Shown: piece by piece, positions 37,266-47,258 of the stretch | Position numbering within the stretch: position 1 is the first letter of the stretch | How the letters are laid out: each line of letters opens with the position of its first letter | Source of the DNA: Devosia ginsengisoli | GTDB lineage: Bacteria; Pseudomonadota; Alphaproteobacteria; Rhizobiales; Devosiaceae | Reading direction: 5' to 3' | NCBI RefSeq assembly: GCF_007859655.1 | Contig: NZ_CP042304.1 | Location: 1,116,001-1,180,000, forward strand | Length of the DNA: 64,000 bases | The notes under the pieces: model-generated | The model's database searches: none | Told to the model about the DNA's origin: nothing | What the model saw: the letters and a program-made list of their open reading frames with translations, nothing else | Program-made: the position numbers and the translations under genes

Positions 37266-38456
37266 ATGCGTCAGAAGTCCATTTTCGTCATTGTCGTCGC
37301 CGCCGGGAAAGGCGAACGCGCCAGCGCCGATGGCTCTACCGACCCCAAGCAATATCGCTCGCTGGCCGGCATACCGGTATTGGCCCGCACCATCAGGGCC
37401 TTTCTCGACCTGCCCTATGTCACCAACGTCCTCACCGTGATCCACCCCGATCACGCCGACCGCTATGCTTCACTTGGCCTCGCCGATGATCGCCTGCTGC
37501 CCCCGGTTACCGGTGGCGCCTCGCGCCAGGCCTCGGTGTTGGAAGGGCTCAAGGCCCTGGCCCCGCTCCGCCCGGACCTGGTGCTAATCCAGGATGCCGC
37601 CCGCCCCTTCGCCACGCCCCAGGTGATCGGCGACGTCATTGCCGCCCTCGACCAGTATGACGGCGCCCTGCCCGCTTTGCCCGTCACCGACACCATCAAG
37701 CGCTCACTCGACGGCCGCCAGGTCGCCACCACCGAGGATCGCAGCCAGCTCGCCGCTGCGCAGACGCCACAAGGTTTCCGCTTCGGCCAGATTTTCTCCG
37801 CCCATATGCGTGCCGCAACGCTGCCCCGCCAGTTCACCGACGATGCCGAGATCGCCGAATGGGCCGGCCTGCGCGTCGCCATGGTCATGGGCGACCGCGA
37901 CAACATCAAGATCACCCATCCGCAAGACTTCGCCCAGGCGGAGCGCATCCTCTCCGGAGACGCCATCATGGAAACCCGTATCGGCTCGGGCTTCGATTTT
38001 CACCAGTTCGAGCCGGGCGATGCTGTATGGCTGGGCGGCGTCCGCATCCCCCACCACGCCAAACTCAAAGGCCATTCCGACGCCGACGTGGCCCTGCATG
38101 CCCTCACCGATGCCATTCTCGGTGCCATCGGAGAAGGCGATATCGGCGTCCATTTCCCGCCCTCCGACATGCAGTGGCAAGGCGCGGCCTCCACCATCTT
38201 CCTCAAGCATGCCGGGGACCTCGTGGCCAAGGCCGGCGGCCGCATCGTCAATCTCGACGTGACAATCGTCTGTGAAGCGCCGAAGATCGCCAGTCATGTT
38301 CCGGCGATGCAACGGGTCATCGGCGAAACACTGGGCATCGCGCCGACACGGATCGCCGTCAAGGCGACGACAAGCGAGAAGCTCGGCTTCATCGGGCGGG
38401 AGGAGGGTATGGTGGCAATGGCCAGCGCGAGCGTAGAAATGCCGAGGGTCGATTGA
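37266..38456 (+). CDS. ispDF: Bifunctional IspD/IspF of the MEP isoprenoid pathway
   Basis: A 396-residue fusion. The N-terminal IspD part (1-230) has VVAAGKGER, DPKQY and QDAARPF; it makes CDP-methylerythritol. The C-terminal IspF part (from about 235, METRIGSGFDFHQF) has the zinc ligands in GFDFH, GHSDADVALHALTDA and GDIGVHFPP; it closes the cyclodiphosphate. Fused IspDF is usual in alphaproteobacteria. The stop overlaps the cinA start by one base (TGATG). Confidence 0.96.
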   Translation: MRQKSIFVIVVAAGKGERASADGSTDPKQYRSLAGIPVLARTIRAFLDLPYVTNVLTVIHPDHADRYASLGLADDRLLPPVTGGASRQASVLEGLKALAPLRPDLVLIQDAARPFATPQVIGDVIAALDQYDGALPALPVTDTIKRSLDGRQVATTEDRSQLAAAQTPQGFRFGQIFSAHMRAATLPRQFTDDAEIAEWAGLRVAMVMGDRDNIKITHPQDFAQAERILSGDAIMETRIGSGFDFHQFEPGDAVWLGGVRIPHHAKLKGHSDADVALHALTDAILGAIGEGDIGVHFPPSDMQWQGAASTIFLKHAGDLVAKAGGRIVNLDVTIVCEAPKIASHVPAMQRVIGETLGIAPTRIAVKATTSEKLGFIGREEGMVAMASASVEMPRVD

Positions 38457-38964
38457 TGGCGAAAAAGACCGAGGCACCGACGCCCAATCCGGGCAAGCAG
38501 ATCATCGATATCCTGGCCAGCAAGAACCAGACCATCGTCACCGCCGAAAGCTGCACCGGCGGCATGGTCGCCGCCGCACTGACCGACATTCCCGGCGCCT
38601 CAGCCGCGCTCTATGGCGGCTACGTCACCTACGCCAATACCGCCAAGTCCCGCATGATCCACGTCCAGGCAAGGCTGATCCGCGACTATGGCGCCGTCAG
38701 TAACCAGGTGGCCCGCGCCATGGCCGACGGCGCCCGCAACACCGCGCGCGCCGACTATGCCGTCTCGGTCACCGGCATTGCCGGCCCCGACGGCGGCAGC
38801 GAAAAAAGCCGGTCGGCCTCGTCTATGTCGCCGTATCTTCAGAACTCGCCACCGTTGTCATCGAAAATCGTTTCGGCGACCTCGGCCGCGACGAAATCCG
38901 CAAAGCCAGCGTCAACGCCGCGCTCGAACTGGTCCTGCACGTGCTGACCAGCGACAAGGGCTGA
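38456..38964 (+). pseudogene. CinA C-terminal domain protein (PncC-type amidase), frameshifted
   Basis: A stand-alone CinA C-terminal domain of 169 residues after repair, with TAESCTGGMVAAALT, GGYVTYANTAK, VARAMADGAR and VTGIAGPDGGS. Such proteins deamidate nicotinamide mononucleotide. One base is missing in the A6 run 38802-38807; restoring it gives the normal KKPVGLVYVAV continuation to the stop at 38962-38964. Without repair the last 50 residues are out of frame. It is coupled to ispDF. Confidence 0.85.
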
Positions 38965-39005
38965 GCCACTTCTGACTGCCGTGGCTCCCGTCACCCCACC
39001 CTCAA

Positions 39006-39028
39006 TCCCTCCCCATCGAGGGGAGGGA
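39006..39028. repeat. Palindrome TCCCTCCCC...GGGGAGGGA
   Basis: A 9-bp perfect inverted repeat with a 5-base loop in the convergent gap between cinA and the COQ10-like gene (38965-39139). It is closely related to the palindrome at 39084-39108 and could act as a transcription stop for cinA, but no T-run follows. Confidence 0.6.
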
Positions 39029-39083
39029 GGCGCATGACCACATTCCTGGATCGCTCGATGTTTCACCGTTTACCCGGCCAAGC

Positions 39084-39108
39084 TTCCCTCCCCCTTGTGG
39101 GGAGGGAA
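39084..39108. repeat. Palindrome TTCCCTCCCC...GGGGAGGGAA
   Basis: A 10-bp perfect inverted repeat with a 5-base loop (CTTGT), second of two related copies in the same gap. The pair is about 75 bases apart and may be a mobile palindromic repeat unit of the genome or a bidirectional stop. Confidence 0.6.
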
Positions 39109-39139
39109 TGAGTCACACGCACTAACGCCAGTGAAGCCC

Positions 39140-39583
39140 CTACTCCCCGTACCGCCGATCGGCCTCATCCGCAAAAGCCTGGATGATCTCATCCTGCTTG
39201 GCCGCAAAAGCCGGTTCGGCAACCGCCGCGATGAACGGGTTGGAAATCTTGAAGTCGATTTCGAACCGCACCCGCGTTCCCATGCCCTCGGGCTCGAAGC
39301 TCCACACGCTGTCGAGATAGGCGAACGGTCCATCCACCGCCTTGGCCGTGATAGTCAGCGCCTGATGGTCCAGTGTCACCCGGCTGGTATAGGCTTGGGT
39401 GATCGGCCCGAAATACAGCGTCATCTTGGCCAGACGCACATCCGCGCTGCCAGCTGCCGGGTCCTTGCGGACATCCATCGCCTTGCAGTTGGGAATAAAG
39501 CGCGGATAGTCCCCGAGATCGGCCACGATCTCGAACATGCGCTGGGGCAGGTGCGGCACATGCCGCTCGAAGAAACGCTTCAT
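39140..39583 (-). CDS. RatA/COQ10-family ubiquinone-binding START-domain protein
   Basis: A 147-residue polyketide-cyclase/START-like protein. It starts [27 protein letters not shown] and has FIPNCKAM and the C-terminal helix KQDEIIQAFADEADRRYG. Relatives are yeast COQ10, which chaperones ubiquinone in respiration, and E. coli RatA, which has been described as a ribosome-association toxin. In this class a ubiquinone-related role is likelier. The ATG overlaps the lipA stop by one base. Confidence 0.9.
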   Translation of the reverse strand: MKRFFERHVPHLPQRMFEIVADLGDYPRFIPNCKAMDVRKDPAAGSADVRLAKMTLYFGPITQAYTSRVTLDHQALTITAKAVDGPFAYLDSVWSFEPEGMGTRVRFEIDFKISNPFIAAVAEPAFAAKQDEIIQAFADEADRRYGE

Positions 39584-40536
39584 CAGTGCCCCAGCCTGGC
39601 CATCCGCGCCGCCTTGAGCCGTGCAAAATCCTCGCCGGCATGGTGCGACGACCGGGTCAGCGGGCTCGATGACACCAGCGCAAAGCCCTTCGCCGTCGCC
39701 ACCGTGGCATAGGACTTGAACTCGTCCGGCGTCACGAACCGCTGCAACGGATAGTGCTTCTTGGTCGGCTGCAGATACTGCCCGATGGTCAGGAAATCCA
39801 CCTCCGCCGAGCGCAGGTCATCCATGAGCTGCAGCACTTCGTTGCGCTCCTCGCCCAGCCCCACCATGAAGCCCGACTTGGTGAACATGGTCGGATCGAG
39901 TTCCTTGACCTTCTGCAACAGCCGGATCGAGTGGAAGTAGCGCGCACCTGGGCGCACCTTGAGATATTTGGACGGCACCGTTTCCAGATTGTGGTTGAAC
40001 ACGTCAGGCTTGGCCGCCACCACGATTTCGAGAGCCCCTTCCTTGCGCAGGAAGTCCGGCGTCAGGATTTCGATCGTGGTCTTTGGATTGCGCGCGCGGA
40101 TCGCCAGGATCACATCGGCAAAATGCTGCGCCCCGCCATCGGCCAGGTCGTCGCGATCCACCGAGGTGATAACGACATGCTCCAGCCCGAGCTTTTCCAC
40201 GGCCTTGGCCACATTTTCCGGCTCGTTGATATCGAGCGGCCCCGGCAGGCCCGTCCGCACATTGCAGAAGGCGCAGGCGCGGGTGCAAATCTCGCCCATG
40301 ATCATCATGGTCGCGTGCTTCTTGGACCAGCATTCCCCGATATTGGGGCAGCCGGCCTCCTCGCACACCGTGACGAGATTGTTCTCCCGCACGATCTGCT
40401 GGGTTTCCTTGTAGACCGGGGAGCCCGGCGCCTTGACGCGGATCCAGTCCGGCTTGCGCAACACCACGCTGTCGGGCCGGTTGGCCTTTTCAGGGTGACG
40501 CGGCTTGGCCAGGGAATTGTCGATCAGAGTGACCAC
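39583..40536 (-). CDS. lipA: Lipoyl synthase
   Basis: A 317-residue radical-SAM enzyme. The radical-SAM cluster motif is CTRACAFC, the auxiliary cluster motif [12 protein letters not shown], and the C-terminal RSSHHAGE contains the conserved serine. It inserts two sulfurs into octanoyl groups on the lipoyl domains of PdhB, PdhC and other complexes. I chose the GTG at 40536 ([12 protein letters not shown]) because it matches orthologue N termini; a TTG seven codons upstream is less likely. Confidence 0.95.
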   Translation of the reverse strand: MVTLIDNSLAKPRHPEKANRPDSVVLRKPDWIRVKAPGSPVYKETQQIVRENNLVTVCEEAGCPNIGECWSKKHATMMIMGEICTRACAFCNVRTGLPGPLDINEPENVAKAVEKLGLEHVVITSVDRDDLADGGAQHFADVILAIRARNPKTTIEILTPDFLRKEGALEIVVAAKPDVFNHNLETVPSKYLKVRPGARYFHSIRLLQKVKELDPTMFTKSGFMVGLGEERNEVLQLMDDLRSAEVDFLTIGQYLQPTKKHYPLQRFVTPDEFKSYATVATAKGFALVSSSPLTRSSHHAGEDFARLKAARMARLGH

Positions 40537-40549
40537 GGAAGTGGAGTCC

Positions 40550-40807
40550 TTATGCAATCAGCCGTGCGAGAATCACGACGATGATGGCGCCGACCGTCGA
40601 GGTCACGATCTGGCGGACCAGATCGTTGCGGATACCGAGATCGATCCGCAGCGCCGTGAACAGATACCCTCCCACGAACGAACCGATCACCCCGCTGATG
40701 AGGTAAGTGATCAGCCCGCCGCCTCCGACGATAAGGCTGGCGAGGAAACCAGCCACGATGCCGATTCCGAGAAACACCAGGATCGCGCGATTATTGTTGC
40801 CGCCCAT
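40550..40807 (-). CDS. GlsB/YeaQ/YmgE family membrane protein (1)
   Basis: An 85-residue protein with three hydrophobic segments and the glycine-rich turn VGGGG, typical of the transglycosylase-associated (GlsB/YeaQ/YmgE) family. The ATG at 40807 has GGAGG upstream. It lies 13 bases before lipA on the same strand and 102 bases after a paralogue. Members are often induced by envelope or general stress, but their activity is not known. Confidence 0.88.
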   Translation of the reverse strand: MGGNNNRAILVFLGIGIVAGFLASLIVGGGGLITYLISGVIGSFVGGYLFTALRIDLGIRNDLVRQIVTSTVGAIIVVILARLIA

Positions 40808-40909
40808 GGTGAAGCCTCCACCCGTACTTTGCCGTTCCGGTAATGCCATTCTTTGTGCCCTCTCAAACTCTCGACGGGATATTGCGTCTCGCCGAGCGCC
40901 CTTCAAGCC

Positions 40910-41167
40910 CTATCGCGCAATCACGCGCGCTACGGCAATCACCACGATTGCCCCGATAGTGGCCGTGATGATCTGGCTCACCAGCGCGTTGCCGATGGGC
41001 AGCGAGATATTGGCCGCCGACAGCAGCCAGCCGCCTACAAAGGCGCCGATGACGCCGACAATCAGGTTGCGCAGCAACCCGCCACCGCCCAGTACCAGCC
41101 CAGCCAGCCATCCGGCCACCAGCCCGATGCCGAGAAAGATCAGCAGTTCAGTCGTTCCGACACTCAT
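40910..41167 (-). CDS. GlsB/YeaQ/YmgE family membrane protein (2)
   Basis: An 85-residue paralogue of the protein at 40550, with the same length, three transmembrane segments and the LGGGG turn (GWLAGLVLGGGGL). The ATG overlaps the stop of the Gfo/Idh/MocA gene (ATGA) and has GGAGG upstream. It appears to be a local tandem duplication that has diverged. Confidence 0.88.
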   Translation of the reverse strand: MSVGTTELLIFLGIGLVAGWLAGLVLGGGGLLRNLIVGVIGAFVGGWLLSAANISLPIGNALVSQIITATIGAIVVIAVARVIAR

Positions 41168-42204
41168 TGCAATACCTCCGCGATTTCGACCCATTCGCCA
41201 TGGCGCGAGGCCGACAGAATCGTCGCCTGCACCAGCGCCAGGGAATGCAGGTTATCCTCACCCGAGCTGAAACGGGCAGGAATCGCACCGGTCTCGATCA
41301 CCTTGGCGATAGACGCCAGCGTGCCGGTCCGGTCGGCGAATTCGATTGGCTCCAGCGGAAAGGCCACCGCCTCCCCGTCGCGCTCGCGCAGGCTGAGCCT
41401 GTCCGGCCCCGCCTTGCCCATGAAATGGTCGCGCGAACTCCAGATGATTTCGCCTTCCGAGCAATCCATCGTCCATTCGCCCGACCACGGCGTCACCGGG
41501 CCGGAACTCATCCAGCTGCCGCGATAGGACACGATGGTACCCTTCTCGAATTCCAGCGTCGCCACCCCGATCGGGTGATGCCCGAACGGGCTCGCCGCCG
41601 GATTCCAGGTGCGGCACGACACCCGCTTGGGATTGTCGTTCAGCACCATGCGCATCAGGTCGAAATGGTGGATCGACATATCGGCCAGCAGCGGATCGGG
41701 CATATCCCAATAGCGATACCCCTGGCTCGGCGCATGCCGGCGGAAGTCGATGGAGACCAGGTTCACCGGCCCGAATTTCTGCGCCCCGATCAGTTCGGCC
41801 GCGGCAATCGGCGCCGGCTGGAAGCGATAATTCTGGCTGACCATCAGCACCCGGCCATTGGCCTTGGCCAGCTCCACCAGTTCCCTGCCCTGCGCGATGG
41901 TCGAGGCGAAGGGCTTTTCCACGATCACGTTGAGGCCGAGTTCAAGGCAACGCTTCACCACCGGATAATGCGCCTCGGTACGGAGTGTGCAGATGGCGAG
42001 GTCCGCCTCGAGCCCCTGCGCCGCCTCATCGAGGCTCAGGAAGCACCGCTTCTCCTCGATGCCAAGCTCATCCTGCACCCGCTTGATGGCCTCGGGATTG
42101 GAATCCACATAGCCCACCATGTGAATGCTGGGAACTTTGGGGATAACTTCCTTGGTCCAGCTGAATCCCCAGTGTCCCAGGCCGACTTGGATCGCCTTGA
42201 CCAT
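41164..42204 (-). CDS. Gfo/Idh/MocA family oxidoreductase
   Basis: A 346-residue NAD(P)-dependent sugar-type oxidoreductase. The Rossmann motif is VGLGHWG near the N terminus, followed by the EKPFAST catalytic-lysine motif (residues around 98-104) and a C-terminal alpha/beta domain with DMSIHHFDLMR. The ATG at 42204 has AAGGAG nine bases upstream. Its substrate (inositol, glucose derivative or similar) cannot be told. Only a GlsB-type gene is coupled to it. Confidence 0.88.
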   Translation of the reverse strand: MVKAIQVGLGHWGFSWTKEVIPKVPSIHMVGYVDSNPEAIKRVQDELGIEEKRCFLSLDEAAQGLEADLAICTLRTEAHYPVVKRCLELGLNVIVEKPFASTIAQGRELVELAKANGRVLMVSQNYRFQPAPIAAAELIGAQKFGPVNLVSIDFRRHAPSQGYRYWDMPDPLLADMSIHHFDLMRMVLNDNPKRVSCRTWNPAASPFGHHPIGVATLEFEKGTIVSYRGSWMSSGPVTPWSGEWTMDCSEGEIIWSSRDHFMGKAGPDRLSLRERDGEAVAFPLEPIEFADRTGTLASIAKVIETGAIPARFSSGEDNLHSLALVQATILSASRHGEWVEIAEVLQ

Positions 42205-42244
42205 GTGGATAACTCCTTGTTGCTCGGGCCCTGTCCCATCCACG

Positions 42245-42335
42245 ATGTCATCCCGGCCTCGAGCCGGGATCCATCCTGAGATGTTGCCCGCTCATCAATC
42301 TCAGGATGGGCCCCGGCTCAAGGCCGGGGTGACAC
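42245..42335. repeat. Composite palindromic intergenic element
   Basis: Three inverted repeats in 91 bases: hairpin TCCCGGC/GCCGGGA (42251-42269), a 12-bp long-range pair (42271-42282 with 42298-42309), and hairpin CCCCGGC/GCCGGGG (42311-42329). The outer TGTCATCCCGGC and GCCGGGGTGACA also pair with one mismatch. This layout is typical of the palindromic repeats scattered between genes in Hyphomicrobiales genomes (RIME-like). It lies between the Gfo/Idh/MocA start and the lpdA end. Confidence 0.75.
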
Positions 42336-42362
42336 CGAGGATGTGGCGGCTTAGAGCCCATC

Positions 42363-43802
42363 TCAAATATTCAGCGCCCGCCCATAAGCATCCAGCACGC
42401 TTTCCTTCATCGTCTCGCTCAGCGTCGGATGCGGGAAGATGGTGTGGATCAGTTCTTCCTCGGTCGTTTCGAGGTTCATCGCAATCACGAAACCCTGGAT
42501 CAGTTCGGTCACTTCGGCACCCACCATATGCGCGCCCAGCAATTCGCCGGTCTTGGCGTCAAAGATGGTCTTGACCAGCCCATCCGGCTCGCCCAGCGCG
42601 ATCGCCTTGCCGTTGCCGACAAATGGGAACCGCCCGACCTTGATTTCGCGCCCAGCTTCCTTGGCCTTGGCCTCGGTCAGCCCCACGCTCGCCACCTGCG
42701 GCTCGCAATAGGTGCAGCCCGGCACCTTGGTCTTGTCCAGCCCATGCACCTTCATGCCGGCGATCTTCTCGACGGTGATGACAGCCTCATGCTCCGCCTT
42801 GTGCGCCAGCATCGGCGGCCCGGCCACGTCGCCAATGGCCCAGATGCCATCCACATTGGTCTTGCCATAGCCATCGATGACAATGGCCCCGCGTTCGGTC
42901 TTCACGCCGAGCGTTTCCAGCCCAAGATTTTCAATATTGCACTGCACGCCCACGGCCGAGATCAGCTTCTCGCCCGAGATTTGCTGCTTGCTGCCATCCT
43001 TGAGTTCGACATGCGCCGTCACGCCATCCTTGGTCTTCTCGACCTTGGCCACCTTGGCATCCGTCAGAATCTTGATGCCGCGCTTCTCCAGCCGCTTGCG
43101 CGCCAGCCCGGCAATCTCGGCATCTTCCACCGGCATGATCTGCGGCAGCAGCTCGATAATGGTCACTTCCGCGCCCATCGAACGATAGAAGGAGGCGAAC
43201 TCGACGCCGATGGCACCCGACCCCATCACCACCAGGCTCTTGGGCATGGTGGTCGGCTTCATCGCCTCGAAATAGGTCCATATCTTGTCGCCATCGGGCT
43301 CGATGCCGGGCAGCACGCGCGGCCGCGCACCGGTGGCGATGATGATGTTCTTGGCCTTGTAGGTCCCCTCGCCCAGCGCATTCTTGGGCGGCGGCACCTG
43401 CGGCTGCTGGATGGCCTTCTTGGTCGGCGCGACCTTGACCTCGCCGGCCTTGGTGATGACAGCCTCGCCCCAGATGGTGTCGACCTTGTTCTTCTTCATG
43501 AGGAACTGGACGCCATTGTTCATCTGCGCCGCAATGGCGCGCGAGCGCTTCACCACGCCGTCGATATCCACGCCGAACTTCTCGGCCGTGAGGCCATAGT
43601 CCTTGGCATGGGTCATGTGGCCGTAAATTTCGGCCGAGCGCAGCAGCGCCTTGGTCGGAATGCAACCCCAGTTGGAGCAGATGCCCGCCATATGCTCGCG
43701 CTCGATAATGCCCACCTTCATGCCGAGCTGCGCGCCACGGATAGCGGCAACATAGCCGCCGGGGCCGGCGCCGATGACGAGAAGGTCGTATTGGTCAGCC
43801 AT
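42363..43802 (-). CDS. lpdA: Dihydrolipoamide dehydrogenase (E3)
   Basis: A 479-residue flavoprotein disulfide reductase. It has FAD motif VIGAGPGGYVAAIRGAQLG, redox pair CSNWGC, NAD-binding VMGSGAIGVEFA, and the C-terminal catalytic HPHPTLSE-like stretch FPHPTLSETM. An insert with Lys/Pro-rich character (about 130-145) is common in PDH-linked E3 of this class. It reoxidises the lipoyl groups of the pyruvate dehydrogenase complex encoded just upstream. Confidence 0.95.
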   Translation of the reverse strand: MADQYDLLVIGAGPGGYVAAIRGAQLGMKVGIIEREHMAGICSNWGCIPTKALLRSAEIYGHMTHAKDYGLTAEKFGVDIDGVVKRSRAIAAQMNNGVQFLMKKNKVDTIWGEAVITKAGEVKVAPTKKAIQQPQVPPPKNALGEGTYKAKNIIIATGARPRVLPGIEPDGDKIWTYFEAMKPTTMPKSLVVMGSGAIGVEFASFYRSMGAEVTIIELLPQIMPVEDAEIAGLARKRLEKRGIKILTDAKVAKVEKTKDGVTAHVELKDGSKQQISGEKLISAVGVQCNIENLGLETLGVKTERGAIVIDGYGKTNVDGIWAIGDVAGPPMLAHKAEHEAVITVEKIAGMKVHGLDKTKVPGCTYCEPQVASVGLTEAKAKEAGREIKVGRFPFVGNGKAIALGEPDGLVKTIFDAKTGELLGAHMVGAEVTELIQGFVIAMNLETTEEELIHTIFPHPTLSETMKESVLDAYGRALNI

Positions 43803-43832
43803 TTGGGCCTCCAGTAAGTCTGTTGTCCCGAC

Positions 43833-44483
43833 CTAAAGGTCGAGCATGGATTTCACGACCGGCACGAGCCCCTCGCCGATCGCGCGTGTATTGGCCGCGT
43901 CGAGATGGATGCCGTCGCGCGGGTCGGGTTGCGCGACCGTCGAAGCATCGAAGAAGCCGGTATTCCATTCCTGCGCCCGGCGCGCATAGTGCAGCGCCAG
44001 TTCGCCCGCCTGCGTCAGCGCATGGTCGAGCCCGCCAAAATGCCCCATCATGTCGCCATTGTCAGTGGCGCAGACCAGCGGCGGCGCCACCAGCAGGATA
44101 TCCGGCACCGGCTCGTCGAGCATGGCAAAATGCCCGCGCGTGATCTGCACCAGCCGGCGCATGCCATAGGATGCGGTCAGCGCATTGCCGTTGACGGCAG
44201 GCTTGAGGTCATTGGTGCCCAGCATGATGATGACCATGTCGAGCGGCGCATGGCTGGCCAGCAGCGTCGGCAGGATGCGCGCGCCGTTCCGGTCGGCATC
44301 AGCCGTCCAGTCGTCGAACGCCGTCGTCCGACCGCCCAGCCCTTCGGCAATCACCCGCGCCTTGCCGCCCAGCCCGCGCTCGAGCACACTCGGCCACCGG
44401 TCCTCATAGTCATGCCGCGGCCCGCCGGGCTGCGGATTGGACCCGAAGGTCAGGCTGTCGCCATAGGCCAGGATGGTTTTCAT
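43833..44483 (-). CDS. SGNH/GDSL hydrolase (arylesterase-like)
   Basis: A 216-residue SGNH hydrolase. Block I is GDSLTFG with the catalytic Ser10, block III is GTND, and block V is DGIHLD with the catalytic Asp/His. There is no signal peptide, so it is cytoplasmic. It lies between pdhC (12 bases) and lpdA (30 bases) in the PDH run. The family cleaves small esters; the physiological substrate is unknown. Confidence 0.9.
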   Translation of the reverse strand: MKTILAYGDSLTFGSNPQPGGPRHDYEDRWPSVLERGLGGKARVIAEGLGGRTTAFDDWTADADRNGARILPTLLASHAPLDMVIIMLGTNDLKPAVNGNALTASYGMRRLVQITRGHFAMLDEPVPDILLVAPPLVCATDNGDMMGHFGGLDHALTQAGELALHYARRAQEWNTGFFDASTVAQPDPRDGIHLDAANTRAIGEGLVPVVKSMLDL

Positions 44484-44495
44484 GGCGCGACGCTC

Positions 44496-45839
44496 CTAGG
44501 CCAGCATCATGACCGGGTTTTCGATCAGGCCCTTGAACACGCCGAGCACTTCCGCCCCCAGCGCGCCATCCACGGCGCGGTGGTCGCAGGAGAGCGTGCA
44601 GCTCATGAACTGGCCGATCTTGATCTCGCCCTTGTCGGCATAGACGCGTTCCTCGCCCACGCCCACCGCCAGGATCGTGCCATGCGGCGGGTTGATGACG
44701 GCGCCGAATTCCTTGATGCCGAACATGCCCAGATTGGATACCGACGAGGCCCCGCCCTGATATTCATGCGGCGCCAGCTTCTTGCCGCGCGCGCGGGTCG
44801 CCAGATCCTTCACCTCTTCGGAGATTTCCCGCAGCGTCTTGGTATCGCAGCTCTTGACCACCGGTGTGAACAACCCACCCGGCACGGCCACGGCAACCGC
44901 CACGTCCGAGCGCTTGTGGTAGAGGATCGAATCCACCGCCCAGGTGGCGTTGGCCAGCGGCACGCGCTGCAGGGCCACGGCCCAGGCCTTCATCACGAAG
45001 TCATTGACCGAGAGCTTGTATTCCGGCTTGCCGTCCTTGCTCTTGGGCGCAGCAGCATTGATCTGCTCGCGCGCCGCCATAAGCGCATCGATCTTGCAAT
45101 CGATCGTCAGGTAGAAATGCGGCACCGTCTGCTTGCTCTCGGTCAGCCGCGCCGCGACAACCTTGCGCATGCCGTCATTCGGCACCAGCTCGTAGCTGCC
45201 TTCAGGGTAAAGCGCCAAGACCTGCGCCTTGGTCATGCCCCCGGCCATCGCCGCACCGCCGCTTGCCGAAGCAGGAGCCGACGCAGCCGCCTTGAGCGGC
45301 ACCTTGCCCGATTTGGCCGCTTCCACATCCGACTTCACCACGCGCCCTTTGGGGCCGGAGCCTGATATAGCCGACACGTCAATCCCGGCTTCCTTGGCCA
45401 GCCGCCGCGCCAGCGGCGAGGCAAACACCTTGCCCTCGGATTTCGCCGGAGCCGGTGCCGCGGCAACGGGGGCAGTCGCCGCCGGCGCCGGTGCAGCAGC
45501 GGCCGGCTTTGGCTCCTCTGCCTTGGAAGCTTCGGCGGCCGGTTCAGCCTTCTTGGCCTCTGCCTTGGGCGCCGCAGCCACCGCATCGGCGCTTTCACCC
45601 TCCTGCAGCAGCACGGCGATCACGGCATTGACCTTCACGCCTTCGGTGCCTTCAGCGACCATGATCTTGCCGATCTTGCCCTCGTCCACAGCCTCGACTT
45701 CCATCGTGGCCTTGTCGGTCTCGATCTCGGCAATCACGTCGCCCGAGGAGACGCTGTCGCCTTCCTTGACGTGCCACTTGGCGAGCTTGCCCTCTTCCAT
45801 CGTCGGAGAAAGCGCCGGCATGGTGATATCAATTGGCAT
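44496..45839 (-). CDS. pdhC: Pyruvate dehydrogenase E2, dihydrolipoamide acetyltransferase
   Basis: A 447-residue E2. It has one N-terminal lipoyl domain with the lipoylated Lys in [10 protein letters not shown], an Ala/Pro/Glu linker (about 85-135), a peripheral-subunit-binding domain ([14 protein letters not shown]), and a catalytic domain ending in the [12 protein letters not shown] active-site motif. It transfers acetyl groups to CoA and forms the complex core. It follows pdhB by 11 bases. Confidence 0.95.
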   Translation of the reverse strand: MPIDITMPALSPTMEEGKLAKWHVKEGDSVSSGDVIAEIETDKATMEVEAVDEGKIGKIMVAEGTEGVKVNAVIAVLLQEGESADAVAAAPKAEAKKAEPAAEASKAEEPKPAAAAPAPAATAPVAAAPAPAKSEGKVFASPLARRLAKEAGIDVSAISGSGPKGRVVKSDVEAAKSGKVPLKAAASAPASASGGAAMAGGMTKAQVLALYPEGSYELVPNDGMRKVVAARLTESKQTVPHFYLTIDCKIDALMAAREQINAAAPKSKDGKPEYKLSVNDFVMKAWAVALQRVPLANATWAVDSILYHKRSDVAVAVAVPGGLFTPVVKSCDTKTLREISEEVKDLATRARGKKLAPHEYQGGASSVSNLGMFGIKEFGAVINPPHGTILAVGVGEERVYADKGEIKIGQFMSCTLSCDHRAVDGALGAEVLGVFKGLIENPVMMLA

Positions 45840-45850
45840 CCCGGTTCTCC

Positions 45851-47257
45851 TTACGAGCGGTAGGTCACGGCATTCACCGCCGCGATCACTTCATCGACGT
45901 TCGGCAGCGCCAGTTTTTCGAGGTTGGCGGCATAGGGCATGGGCACGTCCTTGCCGGTGACGCGCATAACAGGGGCATCGAGATAGTCGAACGCCTGTTC
46001 CATCACCCGCGCCGACAGTTCCGAGCCGATACCGCCCTGCGGCCAGCCCTCTTCCACCGTCACCAGCCGCCCGGTCTTCTTGACCGATTCGATCACCGTG
46101 TCGCTGTCCAGCGGCCGCAAGGTGCGCAGGTCGATCAGTTCCACATCGACGCCGGCCGCCACCAGCTTCTCGGTCGCCTGCGTCGCATAGCGCATGCCCA
46201 TCGAGAACGAGACGATCGTCACGTCAGCACCCTTGCGGGCAATGCGCGCCTTGCCGATCGGCAGCAGGAAGTCATCGACCTTGGGCACCAGGCCCGTCGA
46301 GCCATAGAGAATTTCGTTTTCGAGGAAGACCACCGGGTTCGGCGAACGGATCGCCGCTTTCAGCAGCCCCTTGGCGTCTGCCGCGCTATAGGGCGCGATG
46401 ACAGTCAGCCCCGGCACATGGCTGTACCACGCCGAATAATCCTGGCTGTGCTGCGCACCCACGCGCGCGGCAGGGCCATTGGGCCCGCGAAACACCATCG
46501 GCGCCTTGACCTGCCCACCCGACATATAGAGCTGCTTGGCCGCCGAGTTGATGATCTGGTCGATCGCCTGCATGGCAAAGTTCCAGGTCATGAACTCCAC
46601 GATCGGCTTGAGCCCCGCAAAGGCCGCACCCACTGCCAGCCCGGCAAAGCCGTGCTCGGTAATCGGCGTATCGATGATGCGCTCGGGCCCGAATTCCTGC
46701 AGCAGGTTCTGGGTGATCTTGTAGGCGCCCTGATATTCGGCCACCTCCTCGCCCATCACGAACACGTCCTTGTCGCGGCGCAGTTCCTCCGCCATGGCCT
46801 CGTTCAGCGCCTGGCGCACGGTCATCTCGACCATTTCCACGCCTTCCGGCAGGTCCGGGTCGCTTTGCGCCTCGAACTTCGGCGCTGCCGGCGCGGCGGC
46901 AGCCGATGGCGCGGCTTCCGCCGCTTTTTCGGCAACCGCGACCGGCGCTTCGGCCTCGACCATGGTGGACGCTGCTTCGGCAGCCGGCCCAGCGGCGGGC
47001 GCGGCACTCGCCGTCTCGCCCTCGGCCAGCACCAGCGCGATCGGCGTGTTGACCTTTACGCCCTCGGTGCCTTCTTCGACCAGCAATTCCTTGACCACGC
47101 CTTCATCGACCGACTCGACTTCCATCGTCGCCTTGTCGGTCTCGATTTCAGCCAGCACGTCGCCGGATTTGACCGTGTCGCCAACTTTCACCAGCCATTT
47201 GGACAGCTTGCCCTCTTCCATGGTGGGCGACAGCGCGGGCATCAGGATTTGGGGCAT
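45851..47257 (-). CDS. pdhB: Pyruvate dehydrogenase E1 beta subunit with N-terminal lipoyl domain
   Basis: A 468-residue E1 beta. An N-terminal lipoyl domain (1-80, Lys in [10 protein letters not shown]) and an Ala-rich linker precede the transketolase-like domain ([35 protein letters not shown]). The added lipoyl domain on PdhB is characteristic of alphaproteobacteria. It is one base from the end of the small membrane-protein gene upstream. Confidence 0.96.
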   Translation of the reverse strand: MPQILMPALSPTMEEGKLSKWLVKVGDTVKSGDVLAEIETDKATMEVESVDEGVVKELLVEEGTEGVKVNTPIALVLAEGETASAAPAAGPAAEAASTMVEAEAPVAVAEKAAEAAPSAAAAPAAPKFEAQSDPDLPEGVEMVEMTVRQALNEAMAEELRRDKDVFVMGEEVAEYQGAYKITQNLLQEFGPERIIDTPITEHGFAGLAVGAAFAGLKPIVEFMTWNFAMQAIDQIINSAAKQLYMSGGQVKAPMVFRGPNGPAARVGAQHSQDYSAWYSHVPGLTVIAPYSAADAKGLLKAAIRSPNPVVFLENEILYGSTGLVPKVDDFLLPIGKARIARKGADVTIVSFSMGMRYATQATEKLVAAGVDVELIDLRTLRPLDSDTVIESVKKTGRLVTVEEGWPQGGIGSELSARVMEQAFDYLDAPVMRVTGKDVPMPYAANLEKLALPNVDEVIAAVNAVTYRS

Positions 47258-47258
47258 A

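Noticed and set aside
39140..39583. RatA toxin of a toxin-antitoxin system
   Set aside because: No RatB-like partner is adjacent, and the protein fits the COQ10-like START group linked to lipA in this class.
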